5,836 nt of DNA from Bacteroidota bacterium (GTDB taxonomy: Bacteria > Bacteroidota > Bacteroidia > Bacteroidales > B39-G9): assembly GCA_003648455.1 (NCBI GenBank), contig QMPG01000216.1, forward strand, positions 1 to 5,836. Reading direction: 5' to 3'. Under the pieces are notes generated by a model. The model did not search any database. It was not told the DNA's origin and saw only the letters and a list, made by a program, of their open reading frames with translations. Both the position numbers and the translations under genes were made by a program. Each line of letters opens with the position of its first letter. Position 1 is the first letter of the stretch. Positions 1-5,836 of the stretch are shown piece after piece.

Positions 1-1999
1 TATTAAATTTATGAACTATTGCAATACCAATATCGTGGCGACGGTCGTAACGGTAAGGGAATGTTTTGCCAAAATTCAAATTCTCAAATTTTCGCTCACT
101 CCAAGAAAGGGTATAGCCTATCCAACCTGTTGTTTTGCCAATATTTTTTTGTAAAAGTAATTCAAAGCCGTAAGCTGTGCCTTTACCTGTCTCAACTTTT
201 TCCTGCCAATCGGTAAATCCTGAATAAAAACTTGCTCCTTCTTTATATTCTATCAGGTTACTCATTGTTTTATAATATGCCTCAACGCTTATATCAATTT
301 TTTTATTAAAATTATATACCGAGCCTATGGCATATTGTATTGATTTTTGTGGTTTTATTTTTTCGGTTACAGGCAGCCACAAATCTGTGGGCAAACCTAT
401 TGTTGTGTTTGTTAATAAATGAATATATTGATTCATCTGCGAATATGATGCTTTTATTGATAATTTTTCACTTATAAGAAAACTCATTGAGGCTCGTGGT
501 TCAAATGCCGAATAATATTTTCTGTTTACATAAAACCCTGAATATCGTAATCCTATATTCATTTTAAACAATTGCCCTATTTTTATATTATCTTCAATAT
601 AGGCAGCCAGCTCGTTTGAATAAATGTTTGAATTACCGTAGGTGCTGTCTAATTTAATTGCATCTTGTGTGCTGTTGAATTTACTTACAGAAACACCGGG
701 TTTGAATGTATGATAAATATGGTTTATACCAAATTTTATATAATGATTGGGATTGGGTATATAATTAAAATCAATTTTACCTGCAAGGTCTTTTATACCC
801 GAACTATATTTACTTGTATAATCTTTAATTTCATCAACTGTTTTGTTTGTTTCTTGGTAGTGCTCCTGCTCTGTATAAAAATTAAAATTACTGTAAGTAA
901 CTGTTGTGTTGCTAAATAATTTATTGTTGAGCACATAGTTCCATCGTAATGAACTTGTAAAATTTCCCCAGCCTAATCTGTCTTTCGATTTTGTTATATA
1001 ATGATTAAGATTACCATCATAACCGTCTTCGTTAAGTTTTGAATAATAAGTATCATCACCCACGTATGTACTTAAAAACAAACGACTTTTATCGGAAAAT
1101 TTATGATTAATTTTTGCATTAAGGTCATAAAAATAATAACCAACAACGGCTCCATCTGCGTATTTTTCAATAAATGGTCTTGCAAGCACATCAACATAAG
1201 TTCTTCTGCCTGAGACAATAAACGATGTTTTGTCTTTTTTTATTGGACCTTCAATAGAAAATTTTGAGGCTATTAATCCTATTGAGCCTTCTCCTTTTAT
1301 TTTTTTATTATTGCCTTCTTTCATTCTAATATCAAGTATTGAAGATGTTCTGCCACCGTATTCGGCAGGGAATCCTCCTTTAAAAAGCTTAATATTATTT
1401 ATGGCATCGCCGTTAAAAACAGAAAAAAACCCAAATAGATGATAGGCATTGTAAACCGGCACACCATCAAGCAAAATAAGGTTTTGGTCGGAACCTCCGC
1501 CTCTTACGTACAATCCGCTTGAGCCTTCGCTGCCGGAGTTAACTCCGGGCATTAGTTGTAATGTTTTTAAAACATCTGTCTCGCCCATAAACGATGGAAG
1601 TTGTTTTACTGTTTGTATAGGCATTTCAACAAGGCTCATTTGCGAGCTTTTTAACATTCTTTCCGACCTGTTTTCGACAACTAACACTTCTTCAAGTTCA
1701 GTGTTTTGCTCAAGTAAAATATTTATAATTGTATCTTTTGTTAAGCTGATTTCTTTGCTTATGGTTTGATACCCAATATATGAAAAGTTAAGCCTTACTT
1801 TTTTGCTTTGTAAAGTTAAACTGTAAAAACCATAATTATTTGTAACTGTTCCTTTATATATTTGAGATGAAAAAACATTTGCATTAATGAGTTTTTCCCC
1901 GGTATTAGCGTCTTCAACATATCCGCTTATTGTGTGTTGTTGAGAAAATGTGTTTGTGTATATTACGATAAGAACTATTGTAAATAATATCTTTTTCAT
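1..1999 (-). CDS. TonB-dependent receptor A, C-terminus beyond window edge
   Basis: Translating the minus strand from the ATG at 1999 gives 666 codons with no stop or frameshift, running off the window at position 2. The product is an outer-membrane active transporter that would import a ligand using TonB-transmitted energy. Residues 1-19 are a signal peptide (MKKILFTIVLIVIYTNTFS). Residues 23-107 form a carboxypeptidase-regulatory-like beta-sandwich (ISGYVEDANTGEKL..., YGFYSLTL, FSYIGYQ). Residues about 115-230 are the plug (LQLMPGV 147-153, YVRGG 164-168, DQNLILLDGVPVYN 171-184, KGGFPAEYGGR, LDIRMKEG). The remainder is beta-barrel, including GLPTDLWLPVT 535-545 and FPYRYDRRHDI 647-657. Alignment with the complete paralog at 3310-5673 suggests roughly 130 residues are missing, for about 795 in all. 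It starts 62 bases after the DUF4249 stop with no terminator between them, so co-transcription is likely. The length and the absence of SusC-specific extensions argue against SusC/RagA proper. The ligand is unknown. Confidence 0.95.
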   Translation of the reverse strand, partial: MKKILFTIVLIVIYTNTFSQQHTISGYVEDANTGEKLINANVFSSQIYKGTVTNNYGFYSLTLQSKKVRLNFSYIGYQTISKEISLTKDTIINILLEQNTELEEVLVVENRSERMLKSSQMSLVEMPIQTVKQLPSFMGETDVLKTLQLMPGVNSGSEGSSGLYVRGGGSDQNLILLDGVPVYNAYHLFGFFSVFNGDAINNIKLFKGGFPAEYGGRTSSILDIRMKEGNNKKIKGEGSIGLIASKFSIEGPIKKDKTSFIVSGRRTYVDVLARPFIEKYADGAVVGYYFYDLNAKINHKFSDKSRLFLSTYVGDDTYYSKLNEDGYDGNLNHYITKSKDRLGWGNFTSSLRWNYVLNNKLFSNTTVTYSNFNFYTEQEHYQETNKTVDEIKDYTSKYSSGIKDLAGKIDFNYIPNPNHYIKFGINHIYHTFKPGVSVSKFNSTQDAIKLDSTYGNSNIYSNELAAYIEDNIKIGQLFKMNIGLRYSGFYVNRKYYSAFEPRASMSFLISEKLSIKASYSQMNQYIHLLTNTTIGLPTDLWLPVTEKIKPQKSIQYAIGSVYNFNKKIDISVEAYYKTMSNLIEYKEGASFYSGFTDWQEKVETGKGTAYGFELLLQKNIGKTTGWIGYTLSWSERKFENLNFGKTFPYRYDRRHDIGIAIVHKFN
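1533..1548. repeat. Perfect 16-bp palindrome inside receptor A
   Basis: CCGGAGTTAACTCCGG equals its own reverse complement and lies in the plug-domain codons for Pro-Gly-Val-Asn-Ser-Gly of receptor A (residues 151-156). The equivalent codons in receptor B encode PGVQSG and are not palindromic. It is GC-richer than its surroundings. It may be a chance product of codon choice or a protein-binding or modification site. No function can be assigned. Confidence 0.5.
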
Positions 2000-2061
2000 C
2001 TGTATGTTTTGTTTTTGCCTGATATTTGTTTCTTTTTTAATCCCCCATTTCTAATCTCTCT

Positions 2062-2994
2062 TTATTCAAACCTGACAGTATCAGATGAGACCGAATATCC
2101 TGCAAATATTCCAAGACCATTTTCTATATTTGTATAAATAGGAACAGGCTCTGAAAGACCTTGCTGAAACAAGTCAAATAGTTCATCGCCAACTTCTCCT
2201 TGTGAATTACAAGATTTTGCATAAAAATAAAATTCTTTTGTTATTGAATGAAGATTAAAGGCTAAATATTTCAAGCTGTCCATATAATCATAATCAAGTC
2301 TCCCTTCATCAACAAGACCCTTTAATGTAATTTGGTAGCTTTTCCCGTTAAATAACTCATCGTCAAAAACAAATAATTTACTATTATACTCATCCCATTT
2401 ACTAATAACAGGGTCTTCTGATGAAAGTTCGCAGAAATCAATATATTGTGGCACGCCTCTTAATAAATAATAATTTTTTTCTTCTGTAGGATCTTTAAAA
2501 TTTATATATATATTATACCATGCATAACCACTTTCTAAACCTTCTTTTCTTTCTTTGCTTATTGAAGTAATGGGAATTTTTTTCGGAATATCGTTATGTG
2601 CTTCTACTGTGGTATAACCCTGTGCTTCTACAACAATTTTATAATCATTATTAACACTTGGTTTAAACGTTGATATGTAATCCCCATTTTTAATAAATTT
2701 TAATGTATCAATAAAATTATTGTTTTCATACAACAAAACGGTTGCTTTAGCATCAATATAATTATTATAATTCTGAATACATTTCAAAGGAGATATATCT
2801 TTTGTTATATTTACTTTAAATAAACTATCCGGCGAAAATAAACTATTGACAACAAGTTTGCTTTTAATATTATGTAAATCCATGTCAATGGGTTTCCTGC
2901 AAGATGCTAACAGAAAGAGAACTACATAGGTTGTTAATATTAATTTCTTAAGTAATTTTTTGTTTATGTTTTTTTTAAAATCGGTTTTAATCAT
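2062..2994 (-). CDS. DUF4249 family outer-membrane lipoprotein
   Basis: This 310-residue protein matches the DUF4249 family from Bacteroidota, typically found beside TonB-dependent receptors. The N-terminus is a lysine-rich n-region (residues 1-18), a hydrophobic stretch (19-29) and a lipobox Leu-Ala-Ser-Cys with lipidated Cys32, so the mature protein should be anchored in the outer membrane. Family hallmarks are KLVVNSLFSPDSLFKVNITK (46-65) just after the anchor, a beta-rich immunoglobulin-like first half (GDYISTFKP, YKIVVEAQGY), and the C-terminal block FYFYAKSCNSQGEVGD through GLGIFAGYS (255-301). The next Met is at 38, after the lipobox, so the first ATG is the only sensible ATG start. 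A role as accessory or ligand-capture partner of the neighbouring receptor is inferred by analogy with SusD and not shown by sequence. It follows receptor B by 315 bases, much of that an inserted palindromic element, and precedes receptor A by 62 bases. A terminator-like hairpin ends about 16 bases before its ATG. Confidence 0.9.
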   Translation of the reverse strand: MIKTDFKKNINKKLLKKLILTTYVVLFLLASCRKPIDMDLHNIKSKLVVNSLFSPDSLFKVNITKDISPLKCIQNYNNYIDAKATVLLYENNNFIDTLKFIKNGDYISTFKPSVNNDYKIVVEAQGYTTVEAHNDIPKKIPITSISKERKEGLESGYAWYNIYINFKDPTEEKNYYLLRGVPQYIDFCELSSEDPVISKWDEYNSKLFVFDDELFNGKSYQITLKGLVDEGRLDYDYMDSLKYLAFNLHSITKEFYFYAKSCNSQGEVGDELFDLFQQGLSEPVPIYTNIENGLGIFAGYSVSSDTVRFE

Positions 2995-3010
2995 AGATGA
3001 ACTTTAGGTT

Positions 3011-3052
3011 AAAAAATAAAGAGCTAAATTAATAATTATTTAACTCTTTATT
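3011..3052 (-). terminator. Intrinsic-terminator-like hairpin ahead of the DUF4249 gene
   Basis: Arms 3038-3052 and 3015-3029 pair over 15 positions: 14 Watson-Crick plus one G-U wobble in minus-strand RNA. The loop is 8 bases, and the 3' arm runs straight into U residues (3014-3011; six U in a row counting the end of the stem). In plus-strand RNA the wobble becomes a C/A mismatch, so the structure favours the minus strand. The stem is AT-rich, with one GC-rich block (AAAGAG / CUCUUU). The U-run ends about 16 bases before the DUF4249 ATG at 2994, leaving no room for a promoter after it. It could terminate receptor B transcripts, act as an attenuator, or shape the leader of the DUF4249 message. 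Confidence 0.6.
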
Positions 3053-3064
3053 AAAATTATTTAG

Positions 3065-3204
3065 TAATGAGTCCAGTCTAAAAAGGTCTTTTTTGTCATT
3101 CCGAATTTATTTCGGAATCTTTAACTTTCATGGTATCAGCAGATTCTGAAACCAGTTCAGAATGACAAATAAGTAAATACTTGCTTTTTAGACTGGACTC
3201 ATTA
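3065..3204. mobile_element. MITE/REP-like palindromic element with 21-bp terminal inverted repeats
   Basis: This is a 140-bp non-coding element. Its ends, 3065-3085 and 3184-3204, are perfect 21-bp inverted repeats (outer sequence TAATGAGTCCAGTCTAAAAA). Both ends carry a TA dinucleotide that could be a TA target duplication, as in IS630/Tc1-mariner-derived MITEs, although TA is self-complementary and is not proof. The inner part is a second imperfect palindrome (3093-3168). No transposase is encoded, so mobility would need an enzyme supplied in trans. It sits between receptor B and the DUF4249 gene. Without it the spacer would be about 175 bp, so it probably inserted into an existing operon junction. 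It may alternatively be a stable hairpin that protects or processes mRNA. Confidence 0.65.
3093..3168. repeat. Inner double-hairpin palindrome (GTCATTCCGAA-type)
   Basis: Two perfect 8-bp hairpins lie side by side: ATTCCGAA (3098-3105) with TTCGGAAT (3111-3118), and ATTCTGAA (3143-3150) with TTCAGAAT (3156-3163), each with a 5-base loop. The two halves are also inverted copies of each other. Positions 3093-3105 match the complement of 3156-3168 at 12 of 13 positions, and 3109-3120 match 3141-3152 at 10 of 12. The unit can therefore fold either as two small hairpins or as one long one. The GTCATTCCGAA...TTCGGAATCT pattern resembles dispersed REP-like repeats that I recall from Bacteroidota intergenic regions; a genome search would confirm this. 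Confidence 0.65.
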
Positions 3205-3236
3205 TTTTTTATTGAAAATATATGATAGAACAAAGT

Positions 3237-3261
3237 CAAAAATAAATTAAATTATAATCAA
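3237..3261 (-). promoter_or_regulatory. Possible weak Bacteroidota promoter in the B-DUF4249 spacer
   Basis: On the minus strand, TATTTTTG (3244-3237) fits the Bacteroidota -7 consensus TAnnTTTG exactly. A TTG (3261-3259) lies upstream as a possible -33 element, but the gap is 14 bases, shorter than the usual 17-23. In such AT-rich DNA the -7 match can easily occur by chance. If real, transcription would start near 3230 and run through the palindromic element and the hairpin into the DUF4249 gene. Confidence 0.2.
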
Positions 3262-3309
3262 CTTACTGATTTTAGGAATAAAAAAAACTAAATGTATATC
3301 CAAAATTAA

Positions 3310-5673
3310 TTAAAACTTAAAACTATAACTTACCGATGGTATAATTGGGAACAGGCTTTGCTGGTATAGTTTAAGGTCGTTGCCTATTTGATTGCCGTCA
3401 TTATCATAATCGTAATCAAAATAATAATAATATGGATTTTGTCTATTATAAACATTATAAACACTAATACTCCAAGTGCGTTCGCCCCATTTTTTCTTTT
3501 TATAAAAAATTATACAAACATCTAACCTGTGGTAGCTATGCATCCTAAACGAATTTTTACTTCCGTATATATCTGCTTCTTCATAAATAAACGCAGGGTT
3601 ATCATTGTCATTGTCATCTATCATATAATATTTGCCTATTGCAAGAGTAATAGGACTGCCTGTGCTAAATACCCAAGTTGCCGAAATATCAATATTATCT
3701 TTTAACTTATGATTAAATACAATACTTATATCATGTCTGTGGTCATATTTATAAGGATAGGTTTTTCCATTATTAATGTTATTAAACCGGCGGGTTGTTT
3801 TTGAAAGTGTGTAACTTATCCAACCTGTTGTTTTACCTTCTTTTTTTTGTAACAAAAACTCTATCCCAAGAGATTCACCGTTCCCGTTTGTTTCTACTTT
3901 ATCTTGCCAATCTTGAGATGTGCCAAAATAGCTTGATCCTTCTTTGTATGCAATCATGTTGTGCATTTTCTTATAATAAGATTCTACAGATAATTCATAT
4001 TTAAAATTTTTTAAAGATTTTGATATACCAAAGGCTATTTGCTGTGATTTTTCAGGAACAACTTTTTTTGTTGCAGGCACCCATAAATCAATTGGCATAC
4101 CTACGCTTGAACTTGTCAACAAATGAACATATTGTTGCATTTCTGAGTACGACAGCTTTATCGACATGTTTTCGGTTATTATATAACTAAATAATATTCT
4201 GGGTTCAATTGAGTAAAAATTTTTTTTGTTTACAATATAATTTGATGTGCGTATGCCTATATTTGAATTAAATTTATTACTTATACTTATCTCATTTTCA
4301 AGATAGGCTGAATTCTCAAAAGCATTGATGGAATAATTACCGAAACTTGTATCAATATTGGTTGATAGCTGTATGCCCGATTGTTTATAATTAATCGTAC
4401 CCGGTTGAAAAGTATGATAAATATTATTTATTCCAAATTTTATTTTATACCTCGGTATAATATAATATTCAAAATCAAATTTAGCATTTATATCATTAAT
4501 ACCGGAATAAAAATTATTATAAGATTCCATGTTATCTTGGTTTGACTTATCTTTATAAGAAAATTCTGTTAAATACTTATATCTGGTATAGCTTAATGTT
4601 ATGTTACTGAATAATTTACGATTATAAAGATGATTCCACCGTAATGCTCCAAGTATGTTTCCCCATTTCAACGCATTTTTTGCAACGTTTTCTTTACTTT
4701 TGTCTTTAAACTTTGTAATAAACTTATCGTCTCCTAAATAAAAACTTAAATACAATCTGTTTTTATCAGATAGTTTATAATTTATTTTTGCATTAAAATC
4801 ATAAAAATTATATCCTACAGAAACACCATTAAAAGCCATTTTACTTATGGGACGTGAAAATATATCATATAAGAATCGGCGAAACGAAATAATATATGAA
4901 GATGTATCTTTTTTAACAGGTCCTTCTAATGAAATTTTTGAAGAAACCAATCCCATTGTTCCTTGTCCGTGAAATTTTTTCATATTGCCTTCTTTCATAC
5001 GAATATCGAGAACAGAAGACAGCCGGCTTCCATATCTTGCAGGGAAACCTCCTTTTATTAATTTTACTGAATTTAGAGCATCTGTATTAAATGTAGAAAC
5101 GAAACCGCCAAGATGATTAATATAATATAAAGAAACGTCGTCAAGAAGAATCAAATTTTGATCCGGACTTCCACCACGAACATATAAATCACTGGTTCCT
5201 TCATTACCCGATTGCACACCGGGCATTAATTGCAAGGCTTTCATTATATCTGTTTCGCCACCAAGTGAAGAAAGTGTCTTTATCTGTTTCATGGGTATTG
5301 ATACAATACTCATTTCATCTCTTTGTTCTATTGGTTTTATTCTTTGATCGGTTACAACAACTTCATGTAACAGATTGCCTGCGTGTAAATAAATATTTAA
5401 ACTGAAATCTTTTTTTAAAGCAAGGTCTTTTTTTTGTGTTTGATAACCAATAAATGAAAAAATTATTTTTACAGAATCTGTTGCCGGTAATGTTAAACTA
5501 TAAAATCCGAAATTATTTGTTATTGTCCCTTTTAATGAATTCAAATCATAAACATTAGCACCAATAAGTTTTTCGCCTGATTTATCATCTTGAACGAAAC
5601 CGCTTATTGTTATTTTTTGTGAAAATAATTGTGTGGAAAAAAAAATTAACGTAACGAATACAACATTTTTCAT
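3310..5673 (-). CDS. TonB-dependent receptor B (complete, 787 residues)
   Basis: This is a complete outer-membrane TonB-dependent transporter. Residues 1-18 are a signal peptide (MKNVVFVTLIFFSTQLFS). Residues 21-107 form a carboxypeptidase-regulatory-like domain (ITISGFVQDDKSGEKLIGAN, FGFYSLTL, FSFIGYQ), ending in a HEVVVTDQ linker of the kind that precedes the plug in this group. The plug spans about 115-230 (LQLMPGV 147-153, LYVRGG 163-168, DQNLILLDDV 171-180, KGGFPARYGSR, LDIRMKEG). The barrel follows to the C-terminal SYSFKF, whose final Phe fits the signal recognised by the BAM assembly machinery. Barrel hallmarks shared with receptor A are GMPIDLWVPAT (525-535) and YPYKYDHRHDI (639-649). 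Two acidic stretches, DDNDNDN (686-692) and DYDYDNDG (753-760), are probably in extracellular loops, and the second resembles a calcium-binding loop. Its plug departs from the usual LLDGVPVYN, reading LLDDVSLYY. The ligand is unknown, and no clear promoter or Shine-Dalgarno sequence precedes the ATG. Confidence 0.96.
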   Translation of the reverse strand: MKNVVFVTLIFFSTQLFSQKITISGFVQDDKSGEKLIGANVYDLNSLKGTITNNFGFYSLTLPATDSVKIIFSFIGYQTQKKDLALKKDFSLNIYLHAGNLLHEVVVTDQRIKPIEQRDEMSIVSIPMKQIKTLSSLGGETDIMKALQLMPGVQSGNEGTSDLYVRGGSPDQNLILLDDVSLYYINHLGGFVSTFNTDALNSVKLIKGGFPARYGSRLSSVLDIRMKEGNMKKFHGQGTMGLVSSKISLEGPVKKDTSSYIISFRRFLYDIFSRPISKMAFNGVSVGYNFYDFNAKINYKLSDKNRLYLSFYLGDDKFITKFKDKSKENVAKNALKWGNILGALRWNHLYNRKLFSNITLSYTRYKYLTEFSYKDKSNQDNMESYNNFYSGINDINAKFDFEYYIIPRYKIKFGINNIYHTFQPGTINYKQSGIQLSTNIDTSFGNYSINAFENSAYLENEISISNKFNSNIGIRTSNYIVNKKNFYSIEPRILFSYIITENMSIKLSYSEMQQYVHLLTSSSVGMPIDLWVPATKKVVPEKSQQIAFGISKSLKNFKYELSVESYYKKMHNMIAYKEGSSYFGTSQDWQDKVETNGNGESLGIEFLLQKKEGKTTGWISYTLSKTTRRFNNINNGKTYPYKYDHRHDISIVFNHKLKDNIDISATWVFSTGSPITLAIGKYYMIDDNDNDNPAFIYEEADIYGSKNSFRMHSYHRLDVCIIFYKKKKWGERTWSISVYNVYNRQNPYYYYFDYDYDNDGNQIGNDLKLYQQSLFPIIPSVSYSFKF

Positions 5674-5703
5674 ATCAGATATAAGTAATTTACAATTTAA
5701 CCC

Positions 5704-5722
5704 GAAAAATTCGTAATTTTTC
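5704..5722. repeat. Perfect hairpin in the receptor B leader
   Basis: Arms GAAAAATT (5704-5711) and AATTTTTC (5715-5722) are perfect 8-bp inverted repeats around a 3-base loop. The structure lies 30 bases upstream of the receptor B start codon, so it would be in the 5' untranslated leader if transcription starts farther upstream. It could be an operator or leader structure, but an AT-rich hairpin of this size may also be incidental. Confidence 0.45.
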
Positions 5723-5741
5723 TACGCTTAAGAATTACCAA

Positions 5742-5772
5742 CAAATTTGGTGTTTTTAAAACCCCAAATTTG
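5742..5772. repeat. Long inverted repeat, possible terminator of an upstream unit
   Basis: Positions 5742-5756 and 5758-5772 are inverted copies matching at 14 of 15 bases, so the whole region folds into one hairpin. The distal arm also lies within a perfect 12-bp palindrome, CCCAAATTTGGG (5763-5774). In minus-strand RNA the hairpin is followed by UUGGUAAUU, which is not a clean U-run, so termination is plausible but unproven. It lies 28 bases after the TAA of the possible upstream reading frame and about 70 bases before receptor B. Confidence 0.5.
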
Positions 5773-5799
5773 GGTACTTCTAATGCGGGGTTTACCGCT

Positions 5800-5836
5800 T
5801 TACTTTCCGCTATCCATCGCTAATTCATGCAATTCA
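5800..5836 (-). other. Possible 3' end of an upstream minus-strand reading frame
   Basis: Entering from the right edge on the minus strand, one frame reads ELHELAMDSGK and then TAA (5802-5800). This could be the last residues of the preceding gene. Beyond that stop the same frame stays open for 23 more codons (SGKPRIRSTQIWGF...) to a TAA at 5730-5728, a region full of palindromes. The whole 5728-5836 stretch may therefore be a dispersed intergenic repeat or decayed coding sequence, not a true gene end. I do not recognise a protein family from these few residues. Confidence 0.25.

Noticed and set aside
19..1442. Three plus-strand open frames (19-216, 665-919, 1230-1442)
   Set aside because: They lie entirely antisense to the continuous, motif-rich receptor A coding frame and show no recognisable protein features.
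1..1999. Receptor A as a pseudogene or frameshifted gene
   Set aside because: I translated it codon by codon from 1999 to 2 and found one uninterrupted frame with intact plug and barrel motifs; it is simply cut by the window edge.
3065..3204. CRISPR-like repeat array
   Set aside because: There are only two copies of the end sequence and they are inverted, not direct, with no regular spacers.
2995..3309. A small gene or structured RNA gene in the spacer
   Set aside because: No credible reading frame or tRNA/riboswitch pattern was seen; the structure present is explained by the inverted repeats and the terminator-like hairpin.
3795..4004. Plus-strand open frame of 69 residues
   Set aside because: It is antisense to the well-supported barrel of receptor B and has no family resemblance.
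2062..5673. A SusC/SusD glycan-utilisation pair
   Set aside because: The lipoprotein shows DUF4249 hallmarks and not the helical SusD fold. At 787 residues the receptor is shorter than typical SusC proteins, and no glycosidases are present.
5674..5760. A TAnnTTTG-type promoter for receptor B
   Set aside because: The nearest candidates (TTAAATTG, TACGAATT) mismatch the consensus at conserved positions and lack a correctly spaced TTTG, so none is supportable.

Overview
The window looks like chromosomal DNA of a Bacteroidota bacterium. It is AT-rich, ATG starts lack Shine-Dalgarno sequences, and all genes encode cell-envelope proteins of types characteristic of that phylum. These are TonB-dependent receptors with an N-terminal carboxypeptidase-regulatory-like domain and a DUF4249 lipoprotein. 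Nothing in the sequence places it below phylum with confidence. All recognisable genes lie on the minus strand, so transcription runs from high to low coordinates.

In transcription order: (1) 5674-5836 holds the possible last codons of an upstream reading frame followed by a run of palindromes, with no clear promoter. (2) 3310-5673 is a complete 787-residue TonB-dependent receptor (receptor B). (3) 2995-3309 is a 315-base spacer. It holds a possible weak promoter -7 motif, a 140-bp palindromic element with perfect 21-bp terminal inverted repeats (MITE/REP-like), and a strong intrinsic-terminator-like hairpin that ends just before the next gene. (4) 2062-2994 is a 310-residue DUF4249 lipoprotein. 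(5) 2000-2061 is a 62-base spacer with no terminator. (6) 1-1999 is a second TonB-dependent receptor (receptor A), clearly paralogous to B, open to the window edge with 666 codons visible and roughly 130 missing.

The likely biology is outer-membrane uptake. The receptors would be TonB/ExbBD-energised 22-strand barrels, and the DUF4249 lipoprotein a partner by analogy with SusC/SusD pairs. The substrate cannot be read from the sequence. The alternating order receptor-lipoprotein-receptor suggests a tandemly duplicated receptor/DUF4249 cassette whose second lipoprotein would lie just beyond position 1. The most interesting feature is the B-to-DUF4249 junction, where a palindromic element and a terminator-like hairpin sit inside what would otherwise be an operon. 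I found no RNA gene, CRISPR array, transposase gene or obviously new defence or biosynthetic system.
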